A DNA stretch of 64,000 bases from assembly GCA_902806565.1 (NCBI GenBank), contig CADCXA010000041.1:1-64000 (forward strand), in the 5' to 3' direction. This document shows positions 49,620 to 60,797 of the stretch, piece by piece. The notes under the pieces were generated by a model. It did not search any database, was not told where the DNA came from, and saw nothing but the letters and a program-made list of their open reading frames with translations. Position numbers and translations under genes: made by a program. Origin of the DNA: Hypoxylon rubiginosum. Lineage: Eukaryota > Ascomycota > Sordariomycetes > Xylariales > Hypoxylaceae. The stretch's first letter is position 1. Each line of letters opens with the position of its first letter.

Positions 49620-50384
49620 ATGGAATGCTCGTCCAATTCTATCACTATCATCCATCTCGACAACGAGAGCAGCGACCTGCATGAATTTCTCGCCCTCGTG
49701 TGTACGGAATCCAACATGTCCCGTATATGCCTAGGCGAAGTGACGGAGACCAGACCGTACCGGCTACCGGGGCCGGGGCTCGCAGACTCGGATATCATCA
49801 GTGCGGAGGTCAGCATCAAAGTGCACCCATCATCTCCACCGTCAGGGCCGCCACCACCGGCACCGACACCCTAGCCCCGACGATCCCTAATAAGACGAAA
49901 AAGAGACGAGTGCAGACTAGACCCGAGCAGCATATGCGACAAGAGACGACCGCGCAAGCGGAAACGAGTCGAGGCCCGAGTCGACAACCAGGATGCCACG
50001 GCCAAGAAGCTAGCCACGAGTTCCAACACGAACCTCGCACTCCGGGAAAACAGCGGATACGCGTTCCGGGCCGACACGTAGGAGCTACTGCCGGACGTGC
50101 TCAAGCTCCAGGACGCGTAGACCCGCCTCGGGAGCGTCGTCGGCGTGGATCTCGGGCGGACGACGCCGAGGCGGAAAGAGAGGGAACTGAAGAAGTACTT
50201 GGAGGATCGTTGGGGGTTCATCTGCGAGGAGTGCGCGGCGGATACTTGGGGGATGTCGGATGAGCAGATCGAAGACGTCGCTGGTATCCAGGCGAAGGTC
50301 GAAGCCTTCATTGAGGGGTTGTCTGAAGGAACGTCGCAAGCGCCGACCTTGTGGGATACAGCTTGCTGTGGAGGGATGCATTAG
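49620..50384 (+). pseudogene. GC-rich 255-codon frame with three TAG stops
   Basis: One frame runs from ATG 49620 to TAG 50382-50384, broken only by TAG at 49872, 50079 and 50118. The parts are an acidic N-terminal segment (MECSSNSITIIHLDNESSDL), a Pro-rich linker (SPPSGPPPPAPTP), a basic stretch (RRPRKRKRVEARV, a possible nuclear signal), and an acidic helical C-terminus with WGFICEECAADTWGMSDEQ. All three stops can arise by RIP-type CpA to TpA change: CAG to TAG on this strand, or TGG to TAG from the other strand. The family is not recognised. The gene was probably functional until recently. Confidence 0.6.
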
Positions 50385-50703
50385 TGTGTAATTGGACAGA
50401 TGGGGGGCGCATTGGCCTTTCAGCCCGTTAGTAGATTGGATAGGGGAGTCCTGCGTGCGCTAGTTGCGACAACTGATACCCGAGCTGGGGAGGTTATTGT
50501 AAAAGTTCCATCGTCATAGCTTAGGGGTCTTCACGGACAGAGTTAGTGATCAAAACAATGGCTTATGTAGCTTTTCGATACTACTACCTCAAGCCTCCCT
50601 TAGGAGGCACCCAGAGATCCAGCCTTCATCTGCCTTTGTGATATCATAAATACCTAGGAATGACCATCCTCATCGAATAGCGTCAATCATTTCCCAACAT
50701 CAC
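50385..50703. other. 3' flank of gamma-butyrobetaine dioxygenase gene
   Basis: No gene is seen. It contains the downstream regions of the broken 49620 frame and of the minus-strand dioxygenase. Confidence 0.45.
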
Positions 50704-52260
50704 CTACGGCTCACTACCGTCCCGAAGACCGTACTTGTCTTGCAACCGCTTTGCCTGATACTCCAATGGCGCCTCATCGCCTTCGCCCAACGCCATGAGC
50801 TGCGGGCGAAGCACGGCCAACTTGCTCCTGAACACATCGTCTGCGACGTACGCTCCCTTTAACCACCGGCTTCCCGAAGCCGTATTGAACTTCTTCCGCC
50901 CATGCAAGACGCGCAGGTTGTCGAAGATGACGCACTCGCCCGGCCGCATCTTGTACTCGTACATCCACTGCTCTTCTTCGAGGAGCCGCCGGAACGCGGT
51001 CGCGGCCGCCAGCCACTTGCGGTAAGATCTGGAGTCCCCCTCCGTCTTCCCGAACTGCTGGATGCTGGCCTGGAACGGTGGCGACCAGAAGATAAGGCCC
51101 GGGTTCTCGCTCAGAACCGGGTGCTTCATTTCGTAGTGATGCCCGTGCTTCCTGTAATGGTACCGAACTCGCTTGTTTAGTAAGTAGTCGAAAAGGTTCG
51201 GTGAACCAAATTTGATCAAATGGCCAGCTCTTGCGCCATCGCTGAACATGGATTCGCCTCCTTCACATGTGTTTTCGAGGCAATGCAAGAGCTGGATACG
51301 AGGCGTGTCTCTTAGGTACAGCAAGTCCTGGTGCAGCCCTAGGAAGGAGCTTGTATAGGCTACATTTTCTGCATTTGGTTTATGGCGCACATCCCAGGTT
51401 CTACCGTAAAATGTCTCCTGCAAGTTTCCCATCTGGTTGGCGATGGAAATGACTGACTGCTCAGATTTGGGTACGTTTCGCAGGAAGAGTAGACCGTGAG
51501 TGTGAAGCCGATGCAATCCGGAAAGGAACCCCTGCTCACCAGACATCCAGTCATTATAGTCAACCATGAGATGGTCTCGCTCAAAGATGGGCTTATCCCA
51601 TAGTGTCAGGGTAGGTAGACAAATTGCATCGGGCTGAAGTGATCGCTGTAAACGAGTCTGGATTGTGGAAGCTGAGTAGCGGGATACGTGATTCCCAGAT
51701 GTTAAAAAGTCCTTCCCCCAGACAACCTCAAGCCCACCGTTGTCAGTGCTCGAGATCTCCTCTATGGGGAGTTCCGTCGGTACGTCGCAAGTACCGAAGT
51801 TTTTCTGGCCGGAGTCGGGGTCTACGCAAATATCGCACTCGCAAGCATCACGTAGCCAGTGACGGTCTAAGACTACTGTCGCTTCTTGGTCTGGATAGCC
51901 AAGGTGAATCGTAGTATCGTTGACCAGCTGAATCGATGGGCTGCTCGTACCCGTGGTGAAGTCATCGTAGATATTGGTTCCTTCCTCTGCCCGACTTGCC
52001 AGCCTCCTTTTACTAACGCTAGCAATTTGATTGGGCCTGGATCGTAGTCTGGGATTTGGCACAAGGTCACCATCAGGAACGCCCTGCCGACGATGTAAGT
52101 GGAATTTGATTCCACGCTGGAAAATGAGTGGGATAGAGATGCCTCTTGGCACCGTCGCAGAGGTATGGCCAAGACCCCGGCTCAGAGCGCCTGTACCGGA
52201 GTACGCATGGAGCGTTTCCGCGTTCAGCAAGCTCCGCGGAATATATGCCGCGGGCGGCAT
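50704..52260 (-). CDS. gamma-butyrobetaine dioxygenase (TauD/TfdA family)
   Basis: 518 residues, single exon, intact. It is a Fe(II)/2-oxoglutarate oxygenase for the last step of carnitine synthesis (gamma-butyrobetaine to L-carnitine), or close trimethyllysine dioxygenase kin. The N-terminal ~90 residues are basic with a presequence look, fitting a mitochondrial or loosely conserved extension. A DUF971-type zinc domain follows, with LRDACECDICVDPDSGQ (about 135-152). The catalytic domain has the HxD metal motif in LGLHQDLLYLRDTPR (about 313-315), EGGESMFSDG, and the distal histidine in NLRVLHGRKKF with the 2-oxoglutarate-binding Arg further on. It is separated from the next gene by 500 bp. 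Which of the two carnitine-pathway reactions it performs cannot be told from motifs alone. Confidence 0.88.
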   Translation of the reverse strand: MPPAAYIPRSLLNAETLHAYSGTGALSRGLGHTSATVPRGISIPLIFQRGIKFHLHRRQGVPDGDLVPNPRLRSRPNQIASVSKRRLASRAEEGTNIYDDFTTGTSSPSIQLVNDTTIHLGYPDQEATVVLDRHWLRDACECDICVDPDSGQKNFGTCDVPTELPIEEISSTDNGGLEVVWGKDFLTSGNHVSRYSASTIQTRLQRSLQPDAICLPTLTLWDKPIFERDHLMVDYNDWMSGEQGFLSGLHRLHTHGLLFLRNVPKSEQSVISIANQMGNLQETFYGRTWDVRHKPNAENVAYTSSFLGLHQDLLYLRDTPRIQLLHCLENTCEGGESMFSDGARAGHLIKFGSPNLFDYLLNKRVRYHYRKHGHHYEMKHPVLSENPGLIFWSPPFQASIQQFGKTEGDSRSYRKWLAAATAFRRLLEEEQWMYEYKMRPGECVIFDNLRVLHGRKKFNTASGSRWLKGAYVADDVFRSKLAVLRPQLMALGEGDEAPLEYQAKRLQDKYGLRDGSEP

Positions 52261-52762
52261 GATGACTGATACGAGAAGAACACAATGGGGCTATGAGCTG
52301 TCAGCCACTATAACAGTAGTCCAGTATCTTCAAGCAACCCAGAATCTAGCAAAATGAGGTCGGGTTGGGTGAAGTCCCTCATTTTGTAATCTGTCTGAGA
52401 CATACTAGGGATACTTATGAGGTAAGCAGATAAATCCTAGGCTAGAGGTTGAACGTGAGCTAGCTTAAGCCGAGGCATATCCCGGTACCCACCAGGGAAT
52501 ATATGACCAATTAGATGAGAAAGCCTTAACCCGATTAGAACCGTGGACCGGGTCGTCGCATGCTCGAGATGGCCGTCGCATCGTGAACGTCACTCAAGAT
52601 CAGGACACGACCAGGACTTTAGTGAGCTCGGTGAAGAGTTGAGGCTCAATTTCAAGAGTGACCAGCCCGTCCTGCATAAATATAGACCGGTGAAGAATAT
52701 CGTCATGTCATTCGCATCCGCCATGCGGGGATATGTCTTGGTCGACTGCATGTAACACAACC
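52261..52762. other. promoter region of the dioxygenase gene
   Basis: It lies between the dioxygenase start and the 3' end of the tRNA-modifying gene, both on the minus strand. The ORF 52543-52755 is not supported. Confidence 0.45.
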
Positions 52763-54255
52763 TCAGGTAATACCGTTAAAACAAGGCTCAGGTAAAAATG
52801 TGACCTCCGGCTTTTCCGAATCCAGGGGGACAAGAGCGGTCCTCTTCCGTTTCTGAAGAGTTCTACGGTGTTTTCGTCCCTTGATGTGTTTCTCCCATTG
52901 GTCTTCGGATTGTAAAGTCACCTCACAAGCATCGCAGGCCTTGACCTTGAATATGGGCTCCGATGGCGCGCTGTCTTCCTCAAAGGCCGTCAACACCTCG
53001 CTTGCTGCCTTAGATACTTCAGTGGGTCCGACCAGGGCTTGACCGTCGAGGAACTTTTGACAAATATCGGCGGCCGGTGTAAGTACGTCGACCGAAAAGT
53101 TATTGGCATTGGAGCTGTCCAATAGGAACAGATAATCCATTGCGCCGTGATCCTTGACCAAGGGGATCGACTTCCGTCGGATCCATCGTAGCTGATACTT
53201 TGCGTACTGTCTCGTCGCGACTCGTATATCTTCTAGTCCGGCTTCCTTTAATTGCTTCATCCGACCCGGGCTACTACCATCTCGTTCGGCCTCAAGAATG
53301 GGTTCCATCTGTTTGTACCCAATAGATTGCCATATTCCCCGGGTCATATCCACAGATTCTCCTCGCTGAGACCGGAACTGTCGGCTTTCGTGTAGGCTTT
53401 TCACCTCATCCATCAACCCGTTTCGGTACATTTTATCGACTCTCTTATCCAGGCGCACCTTTAGTACCTCGGGCTCGGTGTAGACCCAGAACATGAGTGA
53501 TTGCCAGGGGCCTCTTGTCGGGCCAGCCAATGCCTTTGATTGCCTTTGTTCGGCATATATATCGGATGCCCGCTTGCCAGTAGTGAGAAATATCTCAAGG
53601 GAGCGCTTAATCTTGCGCCGGTCATCAGGATGCCATCGGTCTGCCATCATAGGATCCACCTCTCGAAGGCGCTGCAACATCGCGGCAGTAGGCCCGTTTA
53701 GGACCGGAAACTGTGTTATGTTCTCTTCTTGGGGCCTTGGCTGTGAGTTATTGTCCTCGGCACTCTGTGAACTGACGAAAGTCTCGGGGAAAAGTGCGGC
53801 ATGGATGTAATAGTGAGTACCTCCAGCTACGATAGGAAGCTTCCCCCTGCTCCGGATCTCGTGAATCAGTCTGCTTGACTCACGCGCAAAGTTGTCCACC
53901 GTCCATGTCGGCTCGTCGGGTTCAATGGTTGCCAGCAGATGATGCGGAACGCCTCGTTGTTCTTCGAGCGAGAGTTGATTGGTGATGACTGGCAGGCCCT
54001 TATACATCTGCATAGCATCGGCGTTGATGATCTCGCCATTGAATCTACGGGCCAGCTCTACAGCAAGCTACAATCAACATCAGTTTCAAGATGTCTCACT
54101 TGAATGTGTATAAAAGGAGCAGAACCGACATCGGATTTTCCTGTGCCTGTTGTTCCAAAGATAGCCACAAGGGGCTCCTTAGGAGAACCTGCAGTGGCCA
54201 TTTTCCGAACATGTCTATCGATAAAATGTGTGAGTTGTCGCCTAAATGGCAGCAT
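52763..54255 (-). CDS. tRNA dimethylallyltransferase (MOD5/MiaA type)
   Basis: Exons 54255-54130 and 54067-52763, with a 62 nt intron (GTCGGT...TTGTAG); 476 residues. It transfers the dimethylallyl group to A37 of tRNAs reading UNN codons. Seen: P-loop GTTGTGKSD, then after the intron LAVELARRFNGE, NADAMQMYKGLP, the VAGGTHYY segment, DPxMADRWHPDDRRKI, and a C-terminal matrin/U1-type zinc finger CDACEVTL...HIKGRKHR as in the yeast and animal enzymes. Two in-frame Met open the protein: M1, followed by the Arg-rich LPFRRQLTHFIDRHVRK, and M19 (54201), MATAGSPKEPL. This suggests a mitochondrial long form and a cytosolic short form, as known for yeast MOD5. Confidence 0.9.
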
Positions 54256-54885
54256 ATATCGCCAGTTTACCTAGGTGGACGTCGGGATAGAGAAATCTCG
54301 AAGAAGTAAATACATATATCAAGGCATATACGTCGAATTATTTTGAGGAGTCGAAGATATATAAATTGCGTTTAAGGCGACGGATAAGTTGGCGACTGCT
54401 GACTGATAACCGTCACAAACTGTAACAAATTAAGCTTAAATCCACCAGCCACAGCTAGTACATAGTCAGGCAGGTAGGTTAGGGTTTTTGCACGGTGGCT
54501 TACGCAGTTGTTGTTGCGGCTGACCTCCTTCCAGTTTAGGAATAGCTTCGAAGCTGGCTGGCTGGAAGGGTCCCATCCCCTGCACCCCTTTCAGGTGCTG
54601 CAGGTGGCAGGGATACCCGCAAAAACCAGTCACGTGCCCGAGCTACCCAAACACGCTTACTCCACCTATCGCATAAGGGACACATCGTTCAATTTGGGGC
54701 AATTTTTTTGATGCCAGATCTTTGCCCTGCGACTCCAATCCTCCTCTCCTTTTATTAACTTTCGACAACAGCATCGCGACGAACCTCGACCAACACAATC
54801 GAGGGCCACTCGTCGCGGAATTACGTCTTCTTTCCTTCTTACCTTCTCCTTTATCCTTGTTAATTCCTCTTGATACACCGTCACC
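54256..54885. promoter_or_regulatory. shared divergent promoter, dimethylallyltransferase and Sec61 alpha
   Basis: 630 bp between two divergent housekeeping genes. It contains a CACGTG site (54631-54636) and CT-rich tracts near the Sec61 start (54715-54870), as is common in fungal 5' leaders. Actual start sites are not visible. Confidence 0.5.
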
Positions 54886-56487
54886 ATGAGTAGCCGTAAG
54901 TTTGATTCCTCTCTCCTAGCTCTAGCTCAGCTCCCTCGGCGAGCTTGTCCAAGCTTGCGACGCGACCAAATCAGTGCCATTGAGCCTCAAATATAGCTAA
55001 CGTGTCCTTCTCAGTGCGGTTCCTCGACCTCGTAAAGCCCTTTGTGGCCTTCCTACCCGAGGTTCAGCAGCCTGAGACCAAGGTGCCCTTCAACCAAAAG
55101 TTGATGTGGACAGGTCTCACGCTGCTGATCTTCTTGGTCATGAGCCAGATGCCCCTTTACGGTATCGTGTCGTCCGACACCTCCGACCCTCTATACTGGT
55201 TGAGAATGATGATGGCGAGTAATCGAGGAACGTTGATGGAACTGGGTATTACGCCGATTATCTCCTCCGGCATGGTCTTCCAGCTCCTCGCTGGCACCCA
55301 CATGATTGACGTCAACCTCGACCTCAAGTCCGATCGCGAACTTTACCAGACCGCCCAGAAGCTCTTCGCCTTCATCCTCTCCGCCGGTACCGCGACTGTT
55401 TACGTCTTCACTGGTCTCTACGGCCCTCCCTCTGACCTCGGCGCTGGTATTGTCTTCCTTCTGATCCTCCAACTTGTCGTGGCTGGTATGATTGTTATCC
55501 TGCTCGATGAGCTCTTGCAGAAGGGCTATGGTCTCGGAAGCGGTATTTCCCTCTTCATTGCTACCAACATCTGCGAGTCCATCATGTGGAAGGCATTCTC
55601 CCCTACCTCGATCAACACCGGCCGTGGTCCCGAGTTCGAGGGCGCCGTCATTGCCCTGTTCCATCTCCTGATGACGTGGCCCAACAAGCAGCGTGCTCTG
55701 CAGGAGGCTTTCTATCGGCAGAACCTCCCCAACATCATGAACCTTCTAGCCACCCTCGCCGTCTTCGCCGCCGTCATCTACCTCCAGGGCTTCCGTGTCG
55801 AGATTCCCGTCAAGTCCTCTCGCCAACGTGGTGCTCGTGGCTCCTACCCCATCCGCCTCTTCTATACCTCCAACATGCCCATCATGTTGCAGTCCGCTCT
55901 CTCCTCCAACATCTTCCTCATCAGTCAGATGCTCTACTCCCGCTTCTCCGAGAACCTCCTGGTCCGCATGTTCGGTGTCTGGGAAGCGAAGGATGGATCT
56001 GCTCAGCTCTCCGCTATCTCGGGCTTGGTTTACTACATGTCTCCTCCGCTTAACTTCCGCGATGCCCTCCTCGACCCCATCCACACCGCCGTGTACATTA
56101 CCTACATGCTCAGTGCCTGTGCCATCTTCTCTAAGACGTGGATCGAAGTCTCGGGTTCCAGCCCTCGTGACGTCGCCAAGCAGTTGAAGGACCAGGGCCT
56201 CGTCATGGCTGGTCACCGTGATCAGAGCATGTACAAGGAGCTAAAGCGCATCATTCCTACCGCCGCCGCCTTTGGTGGTGCTTGCATTGGTGCCCTCTCC
56301 GTTGCCAGTGATCTTATGGGAGCTCTTGGCTCCGGTACTGGTACCCTTCTTGCCGTCACGTAAGCGTTAACCCTCCTAACCAGTTCTGCGATATGTGCTA
56401 ATCTGATCTAGTATCATTTACGGTTACTTCGAAATTGCCGCGAAAGAAGGCGATCTCGCAGGAATGAAGGGAATGATCATGGGATAA
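54886..56487 (+). CDS. sec61: Sec61 alpha, translocon subunit
   Basis: Exons 54886-54895, 55015-56359 and 56412-56487 give 476 residues, the normal length. The first exon is only ten bases (ATG AGT AGC C), spliced over a 119 nt intron to give [13 protein letters not shown]. This is the channel-forming multi-span subunit of the ER protein translocon. Seen: FLPEVQQPE, the plug-region sequence [51 protein letters not shown] (cytosolic loop contacting the ribosome), [33 protein letters not shown] and the end [12 protein letters not shown]. About ten membrane spans are evident. Codon use is strongly biased to C in third position, as in highly expressed fungal genes. No sign of RIP despite AT DNA 700 bp downstream. 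Confidence 0.96.
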
Positions 56488-57204
56488 TCCTCTCCGTGTT
56501 CACATATCCGAATTTCTACCTATTTAAACTGCTACGACGGCGCAACATCAATAATGCAATCGTTTCACGCTAAGTGTAATACCAAGGGAAAATAAAAAGT
56601 CATGAGGGTTTCCACAAGGGCGGCGAAGCTTGGAAAAATGCATCAACGGCGGTCTGCGGTCATTCTCGTCTAGATTTCCTTTGAAGGGATTCCTAGGGCG
56701 AAGAGTGTATTAGTCTACGTAACAATATTAGTCATGAAAACATGTACATCATCGTTTAATTCCCATCCATCAGCTTGATTCCAAGTGCATGTATCCGAAT
56801 CCAAGAGCTTATCTTACAATGCTCGACCTAAGCCTCATATTAGACATTTCATCATTTTTTTTGGTTGTACGGATGCTACATTTCACTAGAGAATATTCGA
56901 CGCAGTCAGTTAATTAATTCATCGCTGAAATAAAATTATGTATCCGGTGAAGGAGACAAGACTAACAGATGATATGTAATCTAGGAGGTAGGAGATAGGA
57001 GGGTCGCACCTGTCCTTACATCGGCGGTGCTTACAGAACCAATTTTCGCACGTGGGGATATTCACAGGATGTTTCCAGTCGCAGTTACAGCTATTATGAT
57101 GTACGAGTTAGCTCTCTACCTCAGCCAGGTATACTGAACACCGATACAAAAAGGAATATTACCATCTGTCCCTAACCAGCGAGAATAACCCACTGGTGAA
57201 CCTG
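56488..57204. other. 3' flank of sec61 up to the third AT block
   Basis: No gene or repeat is seen. Composition turns to pure AT at about 57205. Confidence 0.5.
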
Positions 57205-59170
57205 TAAAATTAATTAAAACCTACTTATTTTACTTATATGTATTTTAATTAACTTTGCTTTATATAATATAAGATTGAAAATTTAAAGTAAATATTAATT
57301 AATTTATTTAGATATAAAGTTTAAAATTAATTAATTATATAATTATTAAAAATTAAGGTATAATTTTTAATATAAAATATTAATTTTTAGCTTTTTATAA
57401 AAGTATTATTTTTTAAATATAAATTTAAATAACTTTATTAAAATTTAATATAATATTTTATAATAAAAAAATAATAATTAAAGTTATTTTAAATATTATT
57501 TAAAATAATATTTTTATTTATATAATATTTTTTAAATATATAATTTCTTAATTTATTATATATTATTAATTTTATAAATAATTATTTATAAAAGCTTTTT
57601 AAAATGTTTAAATATTAATTTATAAATAAAAAAAAAAACTTATTAAATAAATTATTTATTAAGATTTAATAAAATATATTTTTAATTATAATATTATATA
57701 TTTAATTATAAAAAATTTAATAAATTTAAAAAAGTTTTTAAGTAAAAATTAATTTAAGGTTTTTATTTATTAAAATTTATTTATATATATAAAAATAAGT
57801 TATAAAATTAAAGTTATTAAGTTTAATAATTTTAATTTTAAAGTTATAAAATAATATTTTAACGTTAAATAAAATAAGTATAAATAAATAAAATTTAAAT
57901 TAACTTTTAATATAAATAAAAAAAATATTATAGTTAAATATAATAAAAAAATTACGTTTTTTTTATATATTTAATTTAATTAATTAATTACGATATTAAA
58001 AATTAATAAATTAATTTTAAAAAGCTTAATATTTAAAAAATTTTTTATAAAAAACTTATAAAATTATTTTTAAACGTTTTTTATTAAATATATAAATATT
58101 ATAAGTTAGTTTTTTAAGCTAAGTATAATTTTTAAAAGAAAAAATATATAAATAAGTTAATTTAAAAAATAATTTAAAGTTATAATTAATTAATATTATA
58201 TAATATTTAAAAATAATTAAATAAATAATAAAATTACTATTAAATAATTAAAAAATATATTTATTATTAAAATTAAGTTTTTATTAAAATTTTTTTATAA
58301 AATATATTTATTAATATTTAATAATTATAAAAGTTATATATTAATTAATATATTAATTTTTTTAATTTTAAGTGTTATTTTTTTAATTTTTCTATTTTTT
58401 CTTAATTTTTTATATATTAATAAAAATAAGCTTTAAAATAAATTTATATTTATTTGTTTTTTTAATAATATTTATTTATATTTTTTATTAGTATATATTT
58501 TTTATAAGTTTTAATTATTAAATAATAATTTTTATAATATTTTAAAATTTATTTATTATTAAATTTTAAATAAATTATTTATAATAATTAATTTTAATTT
58601 TATAAATAAATTTAATTTTTTATATTATTATTTAAAAATTAAGGTAGTTATTTTAATTATAAAAAATAATAAATTTGGTTTTAAAATAATAAAAAATTAA
58701 TTAATTAATTATTTTAAAATATTATAATATCTTAAAATTTAATTAAATAAAAAAGATATTAAAAAATTAATTTAATAAAATTTAAATATTTATAATTTCA
58801 CGATATTAATTTTAATGTTATATATAAAACGTTATATTTAAAATTTATTTAAAATATTAAATTTAAATGTTTATAAAATATTTAAAAATATAATAAAATT
58901 ATTTAACTATTAAATAATTAAATTAATTTTTAAAAATTAAAAGGTATTTATATTTAAAACTTAAATTAAGTGTAATCAAGTTAAAAAATATAAAAAGGTT
59001 TTTAATTTTAATAAAAAATTTGTTATTATTATTAAAATACTCGCAGTTAATAGTAATATTAATAAGTAAATTAGGATGGTTTAATTACCTATTATTATTA
59101 AGAATAAAAAAGAAAAGTAAAATTCCGAGGATATAAATAAAAAAGATTATATTATTACGTATATACCTTT
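57205..59170. repeat. third AT-only isochore, about 2 kb
   Basis: The same RIP-like composition as the other blocks, with no reading frame. I could not find a repeat partner for it within the window, so its source element is unknown. A few GC-containing words reappear from about 59020 to 59220, making the right edge gradual. Confidence 0.85.
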
Positions 59171-59241
59171 TTAAAATACGTATTCTGGCAAGGTAATTTA
59201 AGCTCCAGCTAGATATACCGATTAATTAATCAATTCTATTT

Positions 59242-59762
59242 TTATTTATAGTAATTATATATTTTTATAATTTTTTGTGGATTAATTAGAGCCTTAAGAA
59301 ATAGGTGGGTTTTGGTTAATTTTGCGGGTTCGCTGGTGGGTCGTTCTTGTTGGTTAGGGACAGATGGTAGAACCGACCACTTCCACTCCGTTTCTCCGTT
59401 TGCTTTGCTAGTTCCAAAGCTGGACGGGACGATGCTCTCCATGTTGGACTGGTTACTCGTGAAATAGTTGTCAAAGCTTGTAGAATTGCCTGCCATGAGA
59501 GACAGGGGAAAACAGAGTCAGTGTCGAGTAATGTGTAATGTAGTTGTGGCAGAAGTTCGTACAAATCGAAAAGTACTGGGAAATTTATCGTGCTGTGCTT
59601 TAACCTAGGTAAAGAGTTGTCTTTGATCAAACTGAGGTAATAAGGCAGTAAGGCAATAAGAGCATATGAGAAAGGAACCCAAACTACCTTTATATAGCTT
59701 TTGAACAGCAAGCACAAGCCGATCACTGATCCGAGCCAGGCAGCGTCAGCGAAGTTCTTCAT
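59242..59762 (-). CDS. hypothetical gene at the edge of the AT block
   Basis: The open frame from ATG 59762 starts MKNFADAAWLGSVIGLCLLF, with a hydrophobic segment that could be a signal anchor. A stretch near 59490-59290 in a different frame (GNSTSFDNYFTSNQSNMESI, later EWKWSVLPSVPNQQ) has more natural codon use and follows a good acceptor (TCATGGCAG). A spliced gene is likely, but I cannot fix the donor. The 3' end runs into AT-block sequence (KIIKIYNYYK before the stop), so the original C-terminus may have been cut by the block. No family is recognised. Confidence 0.35.
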
Positions 59763-60797
59763 CGGCTAGATGAGATGCGGCCTATGGGTTTACACCAATG
59801 AATGCAGATTGCATGTGTCATGACCTGATTCACGTACTCTTCTGGGCCTAATTATCGTGACCTTGACTTCGTCGGCTAGTCACTCACGTGCTAGGAAACC
59901 ACTGACTTGTAGCTCTTTAAACCATCCCTTCAAGAACCTTGGCCGTATATGATGCATTTGTTCATGCCCTGGAACGGATGGGGCTGGAAGTAGTGTAGCA
60001 CTGAAACAGTTTGCTTCAATACCAGATAAGCCATATCAGATGCAATCTATGACACCCTTCTACACTTCGGATCCCATGGTAGCAACGTAGGCAAATGGGA
60101 CGTACTAAGAATAGCATTGGTGCCTTGCTCTGGCTTCCATTCCACTCCCGTGGCAGCTTTGGGTCCCTTCTATTAATAACAAGTCGCACGTCACCGTTTA
60201 GGAATCCAGGAGAAATTCACAGCCCTCCTCCTTTGCCACCTTCGATGATATAGTGACGAGATAGGTGATCAGGTACCTAAGGGATGCAAACAAGGACCAC
60301 GTATGTTTCATCTAATTCTTGGAGCTGTACAAGTAGCTTACCCCTGTATTGAACTACATCTTAATAATATCGTGTTTTCAATAGTGAAAGCTGAGATGAT
60401 GAGCGTTTAGCAAACGTGATACTTACGAGAAAGGCGAAAAAGTCCTTACTAATAGAGCAGAAATTCGTCGGGGGTGAATGTAACGTTGACTTGCTACCAT
60501 GGAATTGTGGCAAGATAGTGTCTGAATTTTTGACATATGAGGAAGATATTTCGCAGTGTTGAAAAATTCATCACAATATAGGAATCCTAGCCCTCACAGC
60601 TATGAAGTTATTCAGGGGCATGTCCAGCCCCTTACTTGCTTACATAAGCAGTGAGAGTGAGATCTCGTGTGCTTGCTTACCTGAGATCCGTGTCATTGTC
60701 ATAAACTTGGGCATCCGGCGTAAAAGTTGCTCGAGCTACATTCTAAGTCTGCTTTTTATCACCTGCTCTCCTTCTAATTGTCGAGTCGCAAGCTGAT
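59763..60797. other. gene-free upstream region of the Zn2Cys6 gene
   Basis: There is no supported gene; ORF 60602-60796 is not convincing. It presumably holds the divergent promoters of the edge gene and the regulator. Confidence 0.5.

Noticed and set aside
49700..50311. Overlapping plus and minus ORFs in the three-TAG region
   Set aside because: GC-rich composition gives long shadow frames; their products are Arg/Pro/Gly-rich and featureless compared with the 49620 frame.
55191..56216. Antisense ORFs of about 155 codons in sec61
   Set aside because: They arise from strong third-position C bias in the real gene.
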